A program made the position numbers and the translations under genes. This document shows, in pieces, positions 8,068-17,426 of a stretch of 46,579 nucleotides of DNA (the first letter of the stretch is position 1; every line of letters starts with the position of its first letter). The DNA comes from an uncultured Collinsella sp. (GTDB lineage: Bacteria; Actinomycetota; Coriobacteriia; Coriobacteriales; Coriobacteriaceae), in contig CAUHHV010000018.1 in the NCBI GenBank assembly GCA_959606065.1, positions 1 through 46,579 of the forward strand, in the 5' to 3' direction. The notes below the pieces were generated by a model. That model ran no database searches. It saw only the letters and a program-made list of their open reading frames with translations, and had not been told where the DNA came from.

Positions 8068-10209
8068 CTATTCAATTACCACGGCCTGGCTATCCATCTG
8101 TTGCCACGTGCCGAAGAACACCTGGGCATTTCGCGTAACATTGCCGTTAATCGAATCCGAAAGAAAGACAATTCCCCGCTCGTCATCATAGCCTTTAAGG
8201 ACTACGGCATGATTACCGCCCCACAGACCATAGGAATGCCCGTTATACCAACGAGCAGCATAACGGCCCCCTGGCCAACTTCCCCACTCGGTATTCCACA
8301 TCTCAACAGGTTGACCACAGGTCAGCCTGTTCTTAATGGAAGAAATTGACGAGAAAGAGACGTCTTTTGCCTGCTTGCCACTTCCAGCAGCACGCAGAAA
8401 ATTATTTCCAGCAATAGTAATCGCAGGGGCGACACATCCCATGAGACCCCCGCTGCTACGCCTCGGGTTGCCATCAAAAGCGGTAACAAAGTTGCCGTTG
8501 CTTCCCTTGGGCAAGTAATAATCCGCAATAATCGTCTTACCTAAACCGAAACCATAGTAGTTAAGCAAGTTTGTAAGGGCAACCGACTCACAGCCAGTAG
8601 GAAGTTCCGGATACTGCGAATAGCAAGGGACATCGACCCAAGCGCCAACCATTGCGCCGGATGAACTGAACTTGTAGTCAGTAGAGCCGATCCAATACCA
8701 ACCGTTACTCAACATTACTCCCCCACGTGCGACATCAAGGTAATACCATGTGCCTCCAAGGGAAAGCCATCCCGTTTTCATCGCGCCAGAAGCGGAATCC
8801 AGCCAGTACCAGTTGCTGCCATCGTTAAGCCAGCCGGTCGCCATTCGACCATCCGGGTTAAAGTAATACCAAGACCCAGCAATTTGCTGCCACCCAGTCA
8901 GAATTACTCCACTAGCAGAACAATAATATCGAGCACCCTGACTCTCAATCCAACCAGTTCTGGCATTACCGTCATCGTCAATCAGCTGGATTCCCGAATC
9001 GGTCATGATGCCTTTAAGGTCAATTGCGCCGCTGGATGACGAATGATACATCCAAGACCCATCACCATTTGACCAGCAATTAGCCACCATCTTGCCGGTA
9101 CTATTAAATATGTATTCACATGATCCGATAGTTTGAACGCCCGTGGTCATGGCATGCGTCGAGGGGTCGAGCCAGTACCATGCACCGCTTAGGCTGAGCC
9201 ATCCGGAGGCGAGGGCACCGGAGCCCGTCGCGTAGTACCAGGTCCCGCCGTCGAGCACCCATCCGGTCGCCATGGCGCCGGAGGCGTTGAACCAGTACGC
9301 TGCGCCGTTACACACATGGAGGCCCGTCGCCATGGCGCCGCCCGCGTCGGGGTCGAGCCAGTACCAGGAACCGCCGGTGTAAAGCCAGCCGGTCGAGGCG
9401 ATGCCGTTCGCAAACCAGTACCAGGAGCCGTCGACGAGGCCCCAGCCGTTAAGGGGGCCGCAGCTGCCGAAGTAGCGGCGGACGCCCCGCGCGTCCGTCT
9501 GGTAGCCCGTCAGCATGGCCCCCGTCCGGGCGTCGAAGCAGTAGGGCACGCCGCCGACGGATACGGGGCCGCGCGCCAGCGCGCCGGAGCCCGTCGCGTA
9601 GTACCAGGTACCGCCGTCGAGGAGCCATCCGGTAGCCATCGCACCGGACGCATTAAACCAGTACAGTGAGCCGTTGCACTCGTGAAAGCCCGTCACCATG
9701 GCGTGCGTCGAGGGGTCAAGCCAGTACCACGTACCGTTTAGGTTGAGCCAGCCGGAGGCGAGGGCGCCGGAGCCCGTCGCGTAGTACCAGGTGCCGCCGC
9801 CGAGCACCCACCCGGTCGCCATCGCGCCGGAGCCGTCAAACCAGTACGTGGAGCCATTGCACTCATGGAGCCCGATGGCCATGGCATGCGTCGAGGGGTC
9901 GAGCCAGTACCAGGCCCCATTGGTATAGAGCCAGCCAGAATGCAGCGAGACCGGATTAACTGAATCCACATAGAACCAGTTACCGTCAAACGAATTCCAA
10001 CCCTGATTCCATTTAACGGATTCTTGAGCAGACCCATCATTGATTGAATCGGAAGAATTAAGAGTCGAGGAGACAGATCGCTGCTCAGAAACGGCGGGGA
10101 TGGATGAGCTTATGGAGTCCGCATTCGCGATATCAACCACACCGGGCCCAGCGAGCAGTAGAGTCAAAAGAATAATTAGGGTTAATGTAATTCGCTTTTT
10201 CTTTGCCAT
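8068..10209 (-). CDS. Choline-binding-repeat protein with C-terminal C39-like cysteine peptidase domain
   Basis: The product is 713 residues with a signal peptide (MAKKKRITLTLIILLTLLL…ANA-DS). About 23 aromatic repeats (GWV..GGTWYYATGSGALASGW type) fill residues 55-520. A C-terminal Peptidase_C39_2-like domain (about 525-713) has VPCYSQYPELPTGCES (oxyanion Gln and catalytic Cys), GGNHAVVLKGYD (His) and FLSDSI (Asp). Such domains are papain-like peptidases, often on Gram-positive surface proteins. The substrate is unknown. The middle of the gene (about 9180-9960) is much richer in G+C than its ends and contains a 347-bp block identical to one in the GH25 gene, a sign of recombination between paralogues. 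Confidence 0.88.
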   Translation of the reverse strand: MAKKKRITLTLIILLTLLLAGPGVVDIANADSISSSIPAVSEQRSVSSTLNSSDSINDGSAQESVKWNQGWNSFDGNWFYVDSVNPVSLHSGWLYTNGAWYWLDPSTHAMAIGLHECNGSTYWFDGSGAMATGWVLGGGTWYYATGSGALASGWLNLNGTWYWLDPSTHAMVTGFHECNGSLYWFNASGAMATGWLLDGGTWYYATGSGALARGPVSVGGVPYCFDARTGAMLTGYQTDARGVRRYFGSCGPLNGWGLVDGSWYWFANGIASTGWLYTGGSWYWLDPDAGGAMATGLHVCNGAAYWFNASGAMATGWVLDGGTWYYATGSGALASGWLSLSGAWYWLDPSTHAMTTGVQTIGSCEYIFNSTGKMVANCWSNGDGSWMYHSSSSGAIDLKGIMTDSGIQLIDDDGNARTGWIESQGARYYCSASGVILTGWQQIAGSWYYFNPDGRMATGWLNDGSNWYWLDSASGAMKTGWLSLGGTWYYLDVARGGVMLSNGWYWIGSTDYKFSSSGAMVGAWVDVPCYSQYPELPTGCESVALTNLLNYYGFGLGKTIIADYYLPKGSNGNFVTAFDGNPRRSSGGLMGCVAPAITIAGNNFLRAAGSGKQAKDVSFSSISSIKNRLTCGQPVEMWNTEWGSWPGGRYAARWYNGHSYGLWGGNHAVVLKGYDDERGIVFLSDSINGNVTRNAQVFFGTWQQMDSQAVVIE
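9263..9609 (-). repeat. 347-bp repeat cassette, copy 1 (inside C39-peptidase gene)
   Basis: Compared base by base with 10677-11023 (offset 1414 bp), this block is identical over 347 bp, with single mismatches just outside (9262 and 9610). It encodes several choline-binding-type repeats including GVPYCFDARTGAML and RRYFGSCGPLNGWG. Identity also remains high beyond both edges. Confidence 0.9.
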
Positions 10210-10309
10210 GCGTAGCCCCCGGTAGTAACCAATTTTTACATAAACATAGTCTACAAATGGATAGCTAAGAGCAATATGTAATTAGAAAAAAGCAATTAAA
10301 GAAGAGTTG

Positions 10310-12043
10310 CTAGCCGAGCCAAGCACCATTATTAGCAAAAGAGTATTTCACCCCATCGATTTCTTGAACACCCGTAGTCATAGCGTGCGTCGAGGGGTCA
10401 AGCCAGTACCAGGCGCCGCCGAGATAGGCCCAGCCGGAGGCCAGCGCGCCGGAGCCCGTCGCGTAGTACCAGGTTCCGCTGTCAAGCAACCATCCGGTCG
10501 CCATCGCTCCGGAGGCGTTGAACCAGTACGCAGAGCCGTTGCATGCGTGCAGGCCCGTTGCCATGGCGCGCGTCAAGGGGTCGAGCCAGTACCACGTACC
10601 GTTTAGGTTGAGCCAGCCGGAGGCGAGGGCGCCGGAGCCAGTCGCGTAGTACCAGGTCCCGCCGTCGAGCACCCAGCCGGTCGCCATGGCGCCGGAGGCG
10701 TTGAACCAGTACGCTGCGCCGTTACACACATGGAGGCCCGTCGCCATGGCGCCGCCCGCGTCGGGGTCGAGCCAGTACCAGGAACCGCCGGTGTAAAGCC
10801 AGCCGGTCGAGGCGATGCCGTTCGCAAACCAGTACCAGGAGCCGTCGACGAGGCCCCAGCCGTTAAGGGGGCCGCAGCTGCCGAAGTAGCGGCGGACGCC
10901 CCGCGCGTCCGTCTGGTAGCCCGTCAGCATGGCCCCCGTCCGGGCGTCGAAGCAGTAGGGCACGCCGCCGACGGATACGGGGCCGCGCGCCAGCGCGCCG
11001 GAGCCCGTCGCGTAGTACCAGGTGCCGCCGTCGAGGACCCATCCGGTCGCCATGGCGCCGGACGAATTAAACCAGTACAGGGAGCCGTTGCACTCGTGGA
11101 GCCCGGTAGCCATGGCGCCGCCCGCGTCGGGCTCGAGCCAGTACCACGTGCCACTCTGAAACAACCATCCGGTATACGCCTTGCCGTTGGAGGCTGCATA
11201 ATACCAGGTGCTGTCAATTAGTTGCCAATGATAAAGAGAGACATCAACATACGCGTAGTTCATATCAACGTTGCCGTTGATTCCAGGGATTTTTCCGTTG
11301 CTCTTATACTGCCAAAAACTGTAATTACCGGTATAGTCACATTGCGAGTTATATTGAGCAATCCAATGATCCCAAGAGCTACTCTTAAAAACAGAGTCAG
11401 TCAAAATGTTGTTAAACCAATTTAAATTTGCATAAATACCAGGCTCATATCCTGCGGCAGAAATCCTATTACAAAAAACCTGCGCCCTCGATGCAATTCC
11501 GGTTTGACGTCCATTTGCAATTATCGAGTTATCCTCAAGATCGTAATACACCGGCAATCTTGGATTATGCCCAGAAAGGCAATTGATCACCATTGATGCC
11601 TCATCGGCTGCCTGCTGATTATCAAAAGCATATGAATAGATATAGACGCCGTAGGGAATTCCGAGTCGCTCGCACTCAGAAATATTTCGATTAAATTGAT
11701 AGTCAACTCGACCGCCCCAAGATGGAGCGCCAAATCCAACACGCAGAATAGCGAAATCGATACCAGAAGCCTTAACAGCATTCCAGTCAATACGTCCTTG
11801 ATGCTCACTGACATCGATACCCTGCGCCGTAGCCCCATCGGGAAGAATGTCCATGGACAATAAGGCTATTCCATCTTCATCGGAAGAAGCATCCTCTGCG
11901 ACCAATTGCCCATCCTCATAACGCCAGGAATTCTCAACTAGGGACCGCGCAGCTTCCGCGTTCGAGGGAAAAACAAACACAGAAATGGGCGCAAGGACAA
12001 TCAGCACCAACAATGCCGAAAATAACTTAAGATGTTTGCTCAT
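10310..12043 (-). CDS. GH25 muramidase with C-terminal choline-binding repeats
   Basis: The product is 577 residues. ATG at 12043 has a GAGG ribosome-binding site and starts a signal peptide (MSKHLKLFSALLVLIVLAP…AEA-AR). Residues about 75-265 form a GH25 lysozyme domain: GIDVSEHQGRIDW, YDLEDNS with the acidic catalytic pair, SFWQYKSNG and VDMNYAY. These enzymes cleave the MurNAc-GlcNAc bond of peptidoglycan. About 13 repeats follow, ending at the C terminus. Catalytic domain first and repeats last is the reverse of the other five island proteins, and resembles the modular layout of pneumococcal-type phage and autolytic lysozymes. The repeat part shares the 347-bp identical block with the neighbouring C39 gene. 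Confidence 0.92.
   Translation of the reverse strand: MSKHLKLFSALLVLIVLAPISVFVFPSNAEAARSLVENSWRYEDGQLVAEDASSDEDGIALLSMDILPDGATAQGIDVSEHQGRIDWNAVKASGIDFAILRVGFGAPSWGGRVDYQFNRNISECERLGIPYGVYIYSYAFDNQQAADEASMVINCLSGHNPRLPVYYDLEDNSIIANGRQTGIASRAQVFCNRISAAGYEPGIYANLNWFNNILTDSVFKSSSWDHWIAQYNSQCDYTGNYSFWQYKSNGKIPGINGNVDMNYAYVDVSLYHWQLIDSTWYYAASNGKAYTGWLFQSGTWYWLEPDAGGAMATGLHECNGSLYWFNSSGAMATGWVLDGGTWYYATGSGALARGPVSVGGVPYCFDARTGAMLTGYQTDARGVRRYFGSCGPLNGWGLVDGSWYWFANGIASTGWLYTGGSWYWLDPDAGGAMATGLHVCNGAAYWFNASGAMATGWVLDGGTWYYATGSGALASGWLNLNGTWYWLDPLTRAMATGLHACNGSAYWFNASGAMATGWLLDSGTWYYATGSGALASGWAYLGGAWYWLDPSTHAMTTGVQEIDGVKYSFANNGAWLG
10677..11023 (-). repeat. 347-bp repeat cassette, copy 2 (inside GH25 gene)
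   Basis: This is the second copy of the block at 9263-9609, identical throughout. Both copies lie in the same reading frame of neighbouring genes on the same strand. Unequal crossing over between them could delete 1,414 bp and create a chimeric gene with the GH25 head of one gene and the C39 tail of the other. Confidence 0.9.
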
Positions 12044-12305
12044 GTAAACCTCGTCATTCGTTCTTGTTTGCGTCTAGCTTACAGCATGGCTGTGAAAGAT
12101 TCCCGAACATCCAACTGGACAAGGTGCCATCTAGGACGACAAATAACTGCACGCAATACCACAATGTAAACAAGAACTTCCCAGCAGGGTGAAACCAAGG
12201 ACTCCTAGTCCCTACTCTTTGCCCAAAGAATGCCGACATCAGTTAGCTTTCAAACCAGATGTCAAAAAGGCAGGGAGCCCAGAGAGTCCCCTACAACTCG
12301 GAATT

Positions 12306-14516
12306 CTAACGAATCAATATTACTTTCGATGGACCCAAAGCAGTCAAACCAGAAATACGGTTTCCATAACCGTCACTATGCCAAAACAAGTTTTCGCTCG
12401 GCGAATTGCCCCAGAAAAAGCCAATGTGACTATCGTCCGCATATGGGTTGTAAGGATTGAAGAACACAATGTCCCCCTTACGAGCCAAACCGCTACGTAG
12501 CAACTCATCAATAGAGTTGAAATAAGTCACGTTTGCGCACGTATCGATAGCGTAGCCGTACCAACGATAAGCGTTAACGCAGCCGCCCCTTCCGGGACCA
12601 CCACTCCAAGGGGAATGGCTCTGCTCGGCGGCAATTGGAGCTAAATTCCCGCCCGCTTTCATATATGCATGCGATACAAATCCGCCGCAGTTCATACCGG
12701 TATACCCGTCCCAACGAGGATCACCCTTTGGATACATGCATGTTTCTTGGCTAAGATGCGTATCATAGCGTGTTCCACGGTAATAGCCATCGTTCTCGTG
12801 GCTCATAAGCCAATTGACCAGGCTGGACCTATTAACCCCTAAAACAGAACCAGACGTATTCAACCATGCACCACTTGCATTGAAGTAATAGTCAACACCA
12901 TCGATTTTCAGCCACCCGTTAGCAAACATGGCGCCCGAAGGCTGGAGCCAGTACCACGTACCGCCGTCATTAAGCCATCCAGTTTTCATCTTGAATGTGG
13001 AAGGGTCCATCCAATACCACGCACCGTTGACATATTGCCAACCAGACTTAAGGACACCATTGGAAGATGCGTAGTACCAAGTATTGCCACTTTCGCCAGA
13101 AGCGTCTTTCGACAAAATCCAACCAGACGCCACGTTAATGGCACCATTCGCATCCGCATAGAAAACCGAGTCTCCAATATGAATGATACCCGGCAACGAA
13201 GACGAGTCGACGCAGCCCGATGCCACAGGGGACCCGTCGGGTGCAATAGGCAATGGATCATTCAACGCACCAGAAGAATCCGCCCATGACATCCCGTCGC
13301 TCAAGTTGATCCAACACGAAGAAGCCATCGCGCCGGAGCCAAAAGAATAATAGCGCGTGTCGCCTACCGTATATTCACCAGTGCGCATTGCGCCGGATAC
13401 GTCATCAAGGTAATACCAGGCGCTTCCGGACTTTATCCATCGTCCTCGTTGAATAGCTCCGCTTGATGCGGCGTAATACCAAGTACCATCAGCAAGTGCC
13501 CAGCCTGTTGCCATGGCACCTGAGCTCGTAAGGAAATAGGTGGACGAGCCCACTTGAACAAAGCCCGTAGACATAACATGGCTTCCTGGATCCAGGTAAT
13601 ACCAAGAATTCCCCAGAAGTAACCAGCCTCCATGCAGCAAACCGTTGGAGTCAGCGTAATACCAGTTGTTGTCAATAAGCGCCCACTGGGAGGAGAGCAT
13701 GGCCCCTGAACTGTTAAAGATATAAGGGGTGCCATTACATTCTTTCAACCCGGTGGCCATAGAACCGTCTGCAGGATCAAGCCAGTACCAACGACCCCCA
13801 TCCGAGAGCCAACCTTTTACCAGGGGGCCAGAGCCGGAGAAATAGTGCCAAACGAAAGCATCAAGATGCCATCCGATAAGCATCGCACCAGAAGAAGAGA
13901 ATCCATACGTGGCTCCCCCGATCTGCAGCATCGAGTCGTGGACCATCTTGCCTTCATCATCCAGCCAATACCAGTTGCTGCCGTCTGAAAGCCAGCCTTT
14001 TACCATGGCGCCAGAACCGGAGAAATAACGCCAAGCAGAAGTGGAGCCCGTAGAATCTAGGTACCAGCCGACACGCATTGCGCCCGAAGAGGAGAAGGCA
14101 TACGTCGCACCCCCGACTTGAACCAACCCATCCTGAGCCATTCGACCTTCGTCGTCGAACCAGTACCAGCTACCGTTTATATGTCTCCAAGAAGAAACAG
14201 CGATTGTTCCGTCAGACAAGCCCCAACGCCAAAAACCAGCCCCCTCTTCGGGCGATATCCACCCCTGATGCCAAATAATTTGATTTGAATCCTCAGAAGG
14301 GGTCTCATTATCCACCTGAGAGTTCTGCTCGACGGCAAAGGTCGATTCGCGATGAGCATCAACGCCTGACTCGACAGAAGCAATAGCAACGTTAGATGCG
14401 GGACCTTCGTCAGTGTTATTCAAATCAAGGGCGTATAACATCGAGGGCGAACCCAAAAGGAGCCCCAAAGAAACAAGGCCCGAAAAGACCAGCACCTCGA
14501 ATGAGCATTTCTTCAT
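12306..14516 (-). CDS. Choline-binding-repeat protein with C-terminal NlpC/P60-like amidase/peptidase domain
   Basis: The product is about 736 residues from ATG 14516. An in-frame GTG at 14537 is an alternative, and neither has a strong ribosome-binding site. The signal peptide is MKKCSFEVLVFSGLVSLGLL…LYA. About 24 aromatic repeats follow. The last 170 residues or so contain TGMNCGGFVSHAYMKAGG (catalytic Cys), KGDIVFFNPYNPYADDSHIGFFWG (catalytic His near the end) and SENLFWHSDGYGN. This is an NlpC/P60-like arrangement but divergent from the one at 2953-5124 (NCGGF instead of DCSGF). A role in peptidoglycan turnover is likely; exact bond specificity cannot be told. Confidence 0.85.
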   Translation of the reverse strand: MKKCSFEVLVFSGLVSLGLLLGSPSMLYALDLNNTDEGPASNVAIASVESGVDAHRESTFAVEQNSQVDNETPSEDSNQIIWHQGWISPEEGAGFWRWGLSDGTIAVSSWRHINGSWYWFDDEGRMAQDGLVQVGGATYAFSSSGAMRVGWYLDSTGSTSAWRYFSGSGAMVKGWLSDGSNWYWLDDEGKMVHDSMLQIGGATYGFSSSGAMLIGWHLDAFVWHYFSGSGPLVKGWLSDGGRWYWLDPADGSMATGLKECNGTPYIFNSSGAMLSSQWALIDNNWYYADSNGLLHGGWLLLGNSWYYLDPGSHVMSTGFVQVGSSTYFLTSSGAMATGWALADGTWYYAASSGAIQRGRWIKSGSAWYYLDDVSGAMRTGEYTVGDTRYYSFGSGAMASSCWINLSDGMSWADSSGALNDPLPIAPDGSPVASGCVDSSSLPGIIHIGDSVFYADANGAINVASGWILSKDASGESGNTWYYASSNGVLKSGWQYVNGAWYWMDPSTFKMKTGWLNDGGTWYWLQPSGAMFANGWLKIDGVDYYFNASGAWLNTSGSVLGVNRSSLVNWLMSHENDGYYRGTRYDTHLSQETCMYPKGDPRWDGYTGMNCGGFVSHAYMKAGGNLAPIAAEQSHSPWSGGPGRGGCVNAYRWYGYAIDTCANVTYFNSIDELLRSGLARKGDIVFFNPYNPYADDSHIGFFWGNSPSENLFWHSDGYGNRISGLTALGPSKVILIR

Positions 14517-14596
14517 AGCAGCACGGTATCCAATCACGCAGCGACCCCGTCACCTCAGGGCAACGGGGCCTCAATCAAAACTAGCTCAGTAATGTA

Positions 14597-16087
14597 CTAG
14601 CCAATTTGCTGGCAGTTTTTGCACTCTCGTGAAGCGCCACGCCTCTGGGCCTCCTGGATAGAGATCTGCGAATAGCCCTTTGCGTCCTTGCCAACGGTAC
14701 GGCACTTATGCGTATGGTAAACATGGCTACCGCTCTTGTACCAAACTAAACCGTAGCCCGGAATCCACTTGCCGTCCTCGCCGACATAGTAGGAGCCAAC
14801 CCAGGCATTCGTAGCCATGGCACCGGAAGACTGGAGGTAGTAGTCGCCGACCCAGGCGTCGTGGGCCATAGCGCCGGAACCGCTAAAGTAGTACCAGGCG
14901 CCGCCGACCTGACGCCAGCCGGTGGCCATCGCGCCGGAATCGTCGAACCAGTACCAAACTCCACCAACGTTAGCCCAAGAGTTAGAGGCCATAGCGCCCG
15001 AACCTCCGAGCCAATACCACGTGCCGCCATTGCTTAGCCAGCCGGTTGCCATGGCGCCCGAACCGCTCGCATAGTACCAAGAGCCGCCTGCCAAGAACCA
15101 CCCAGTGGCCATTGTACCGGAGTCGCCGAACCAGTACCAGGAGCCGCCGAGGCTGCGCCAGCTGTTAGCGACCATGGCGCCCGAGCCGTCGAGGTAGAAC
15201 CACGTACCGCCGATGTTGAGCCAGCCAGTGACCATCGCACCGGAGGCATTAGTGTAGTACCAGGTACCCGAATCGTTGATCCAGCCAGTCAGCATGACCC
15301 CAGATTCGTTGAAATAGTACCAAGCCCCGCCGAGATTATGCCAACCGGTCAATAGCTCACCGTCGGAGGTCGCATAGGACCACTTTCCGTAGATGGAGTC
15401 GTAGAACCAGCCACTATGCTGCATGCGGCCATCGGCGTTGGCACCAGGGGTGTTCAGGAAGTAGTTCTTGCCGTCAATCTGAACTCGGCCGTATGCCATA
15501 TCATGGCTTTCGGGGTAGAAGTAGTACTTGTCCCCACCGATAGACTGCCAGCCCGAAACTGCGGTCCCGTCAGCATCAAAATAGTACCAGACAGCTTCGT
15601 AATCCTTATGCCACTGGTTCGTGACCATGGCGCCAGTCTCGGGATCGAAATAGCGAAGGTTGCCGTCCTCGAACCGAACGAGTCCGGTCTGCATTAAACC
15701 ATCTTTGTTGAAATAGTATGTACCTGCGGGACGTGATATAACTCCAGAAGGATCGGTCCGCGAGGCGCTCTTATCGATAGAATTTAAGCCTACTAGAAAA
15801 TCTCTGTGAGCAGTCCCCCCGGCATTGCACTCGACGCTATACCGCGTAAGAGGGCCAGACATCTGTTCATTTTGAGTGCCGTTCCAACCGTCATATCCCC
15901 AGTAAGAAATCGGACGGTTATCACCAACGCACCATTCCGTGGGCTCGTCTACCGAGGCGCTACCCCCTCCAACACCGCCAATAAGTCCTGCTTTTGCGGT
16001 CAATGGAGCGCAAGTAAGGCAGGCAGTTGCAAATGCGGCCAAACCGAAAGCCTTTAGCCCGCGCCATCTCCTTCGAACGTCTTTCAT
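14597..16087 (-). CDS. Choline-binding-repeat protein with C-terminal Cys-rich module
   Basis: The product is 496 residues. ATG at 16087 has GGAAAGGAT upstream. The signal peptide is MKDVRRRWRGLKAFGLAAFA…AKA-GL. About 16 regular GW..SGGTWYYASGSGAMATGW-like repeats fill residues 105-435. The tail (about 440-496) carries VYHTHKCRTVG, a Gly-rich SQISIQEAQRRGAS and CKNC. This pattern (H..C … EA...G...C..C) resembles the small metal-binding-like module found at the C terminus of some secreted nucleases and surface proteins. No catalytic domain is visible, so it may be an adhesin or accessory wall protein. G+C is higher and its repeats more uniform than in the other island members, suggesting recent repeat expansion. 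Confidence 0.8.
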   Translation of the reverse strand: MKDVRRRWRGLKAFGLAAFATACLTCAPLTAKAGLIGGVGGGSASVDEPTEWCVGDNRPISYWGYDGWNGTQNEQMSGPLTRYSVECNAGGTAHRDFLVGLNSIDKSASRTDPSGVISRPAGTYYFNKDGLMQTGLVRFEDGNLRYFDPETGAMVTNQWHKDYEAVWYYFDADGTAVSGWQSIGGDKYYFYPESHDMAYGRVQIDGKNYFLNTPGANADGRMQHSGWFYDSIYGKWSYATSDGELLTGWHNLGGAWYYFNESGVMLTGWINDSGTWYYTNASGAMVTGWLNIGGTWFYLDGSGAMVANSWRSLGGSWYWFGDSGTMATGWFLAGGSWYYASGSGAMATGWLSNGGTWYWLGGSGAMASNSWANVGGVWYWFDDSGAMATGWRQVGGAWYYFSGSGAMAHDAWVGDYYLQSSGAMATNAWVGSYYVGEDGKWIPGYGLVWYKSGSHVYHTHKCRTVGKDAKGYSQISIQEAQRRGASRECKNCQQIG

Positions 16088-16346
16088 AGAACATCCTTTC
16101 CACGAATCCGGCGGAATCTATATGTTATTTTTAAACTAGCAACTGGTGAATTCAAGCGTTTTCAAGTCAGAGACCGAAATATATATTTGACTAGCCCCAT
16201 TAGCATTCGCATTCAAATGTAGACAGGGCACCGCTCTACCCGAGACAAGAAGGCCCACCCAGCAAAACGCGCGGGCAGGCCACAGCAACAAGCAAAACGC
16301 AACGACGACGATGGTTTAACTAGACAACAGACATGGCCGCTCCGAT

Positions 16347-17414
16347 CTACACATCTCTCTTTCCCAGGATATTCGCGGCCATGCGTTTGCACGCCCGAAG
16401 GAACCCAGACCTCAAAACGTCGTAATCGAACATGAGCCTCCTGCACGCACGGGCGCTGGGCGCCTTGTTGGCAAGCGCTGCGCGGAATATGGCAGCAACA
16501 GAAGGAGCACATTGCGCAAGCGCAGCATCGCTCCCCACAGCGGAACCAGCGAGCACCGTAGATACAGCATCGAATACTTTGCCGCAGCCCGTACCCAGCA
16601 ACCTGATTGCATCGTACAGCACCAAATCACATAGAAAGTATGCCAGGTCATCGGCATGCTGCGCGTCAAGGTCATCGCGATGCCAGTCAGCTAACACCGC
16701 GGAGTAAATCTTCACGTGCTCCAGCAGACGTGTTTCGTCATCGTAGCGCATGGTGTCCATGAGCGAGCCCTTGCGCGCCACACGGTAGTCATACAATTTA
16801 TTCGAAATCAGCGTTGTTTTTCGCGAACGACCATATATCGCCATTTCGAAAACTTGATCTTCACCATAGCTGATAGATTCATCGAACTGAATAGCGTTAT
16901 TCGCCAGAAAATCACGTCTGCAGGCAGTCCGCCACACAAAGGGACGCGAATTCTCTTTAAACAATAATTCGAAACTATATCCATGAAAAGAAACGTCCCG
17001 TGGACTCAAAACCTGGTTAAGCCACGGATACCCCGCCTCCAGCGGATACGGATTCGCGCCAAAGGTCAAAACGTCGCAGTCCTCGCGCTCAAAGGCATCG
17101 ACGATCACGCGGCATGCATCGGGCGTGAACCGATCATCGGAATCCAAAAACGCGACGATAGGCGCCGTGGACGCAGCAATGCCTGCATTACGGGCGCTCG
17201 ACAGGCCGCCGTTCTCCTTATCGACCAGGGTAAAGCGCGCGTCCTTTTCGCAATAGGCAGCCGCAATATCGCGCGAACCATCCGGCGAGCCATCGTTGAC
17301 CAGCACGCCCTCCCAATCGGGCATGTCCTGCGCAAGCAGGGAGTCCAGGCACCAGGCCAGGCACTCCTCCACCTTATAGATGGGAACGACAACGGAAATC
17401 TTGGGGGTAGTCAT
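16347..17414 (-). CDS. GT2 glycosyltransferase, type B (copy 2)
   Basis: The product is 355 residues. ATG at 17414 is chosen because AGGAGC sits 8 nt upstream; an in-frame TTG at 17420 is too close to it. The N-terminal GT-A fold has ISVVVPIYKVEECLAWCLDS, NDGSPDGS and the metal-binding FLDSDDRFTP. Later comes FDESISYGEDQVFEMAIYG. GT2 enzymes transfer sugars from nucleotide donors to envelope glycans. It pairs with the type A gene just upstream (12-nt gap). The pair repeats the 18,620-20,770 pair. A role in making the polysaccharide or teichoic acid that carries phosphocholine is possible but inferred only from neighbourhood. Confidence 0.85.
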   Translation of the reverse strand: MTTPKISVVVPIYKVEECLAWCLDSLLAQDMPDWEGVLVNDGSPDGSRDIAAAYCEKDARFTLVDKENGGLSSARNAGIAASTAPIVAFLDSDDRFTPDACRVIVDAFEREDCDVLTFGANPYPLEAGYPWLNQVLSPRDVSFHGYSFELLFKENSRPFVWRTACRRDFLANNAIQFDESISYGEDQVFEMAIYGRSRKTTLISNKLYDYRVARKGSLMDTMRYDDETRLLEHVKIYSAVLADWHRDDLDAQHADDLAYFLCDLVLYDAIRLLGTGCGKVFDAVSTVLAGSAVGSDAALAQCAPSVAAIFRAALANKAPSARACRRLMFDYDVLRSGFLRACKRMAANILGKRDV

Positions 17415-17426
17415 AGCCAAGTGCTC

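Noticed and set aside
14535..14585. CCCCGT/ACGGGG stem between the fifth and sixth surface genes as a terminator
   Set aside because: The stem is only six pairs with a 12-nt loop and no T-run on the minus strand.
840..16087. Regular short repeats that might suggest a CRISPR array or minisatellite
   Set aside because: The repeats are coding, about 60 nt (20 residues), degenerate at the DNA level and in frame throughout six genes. There is no conserved repeat/unique spacer alternation.
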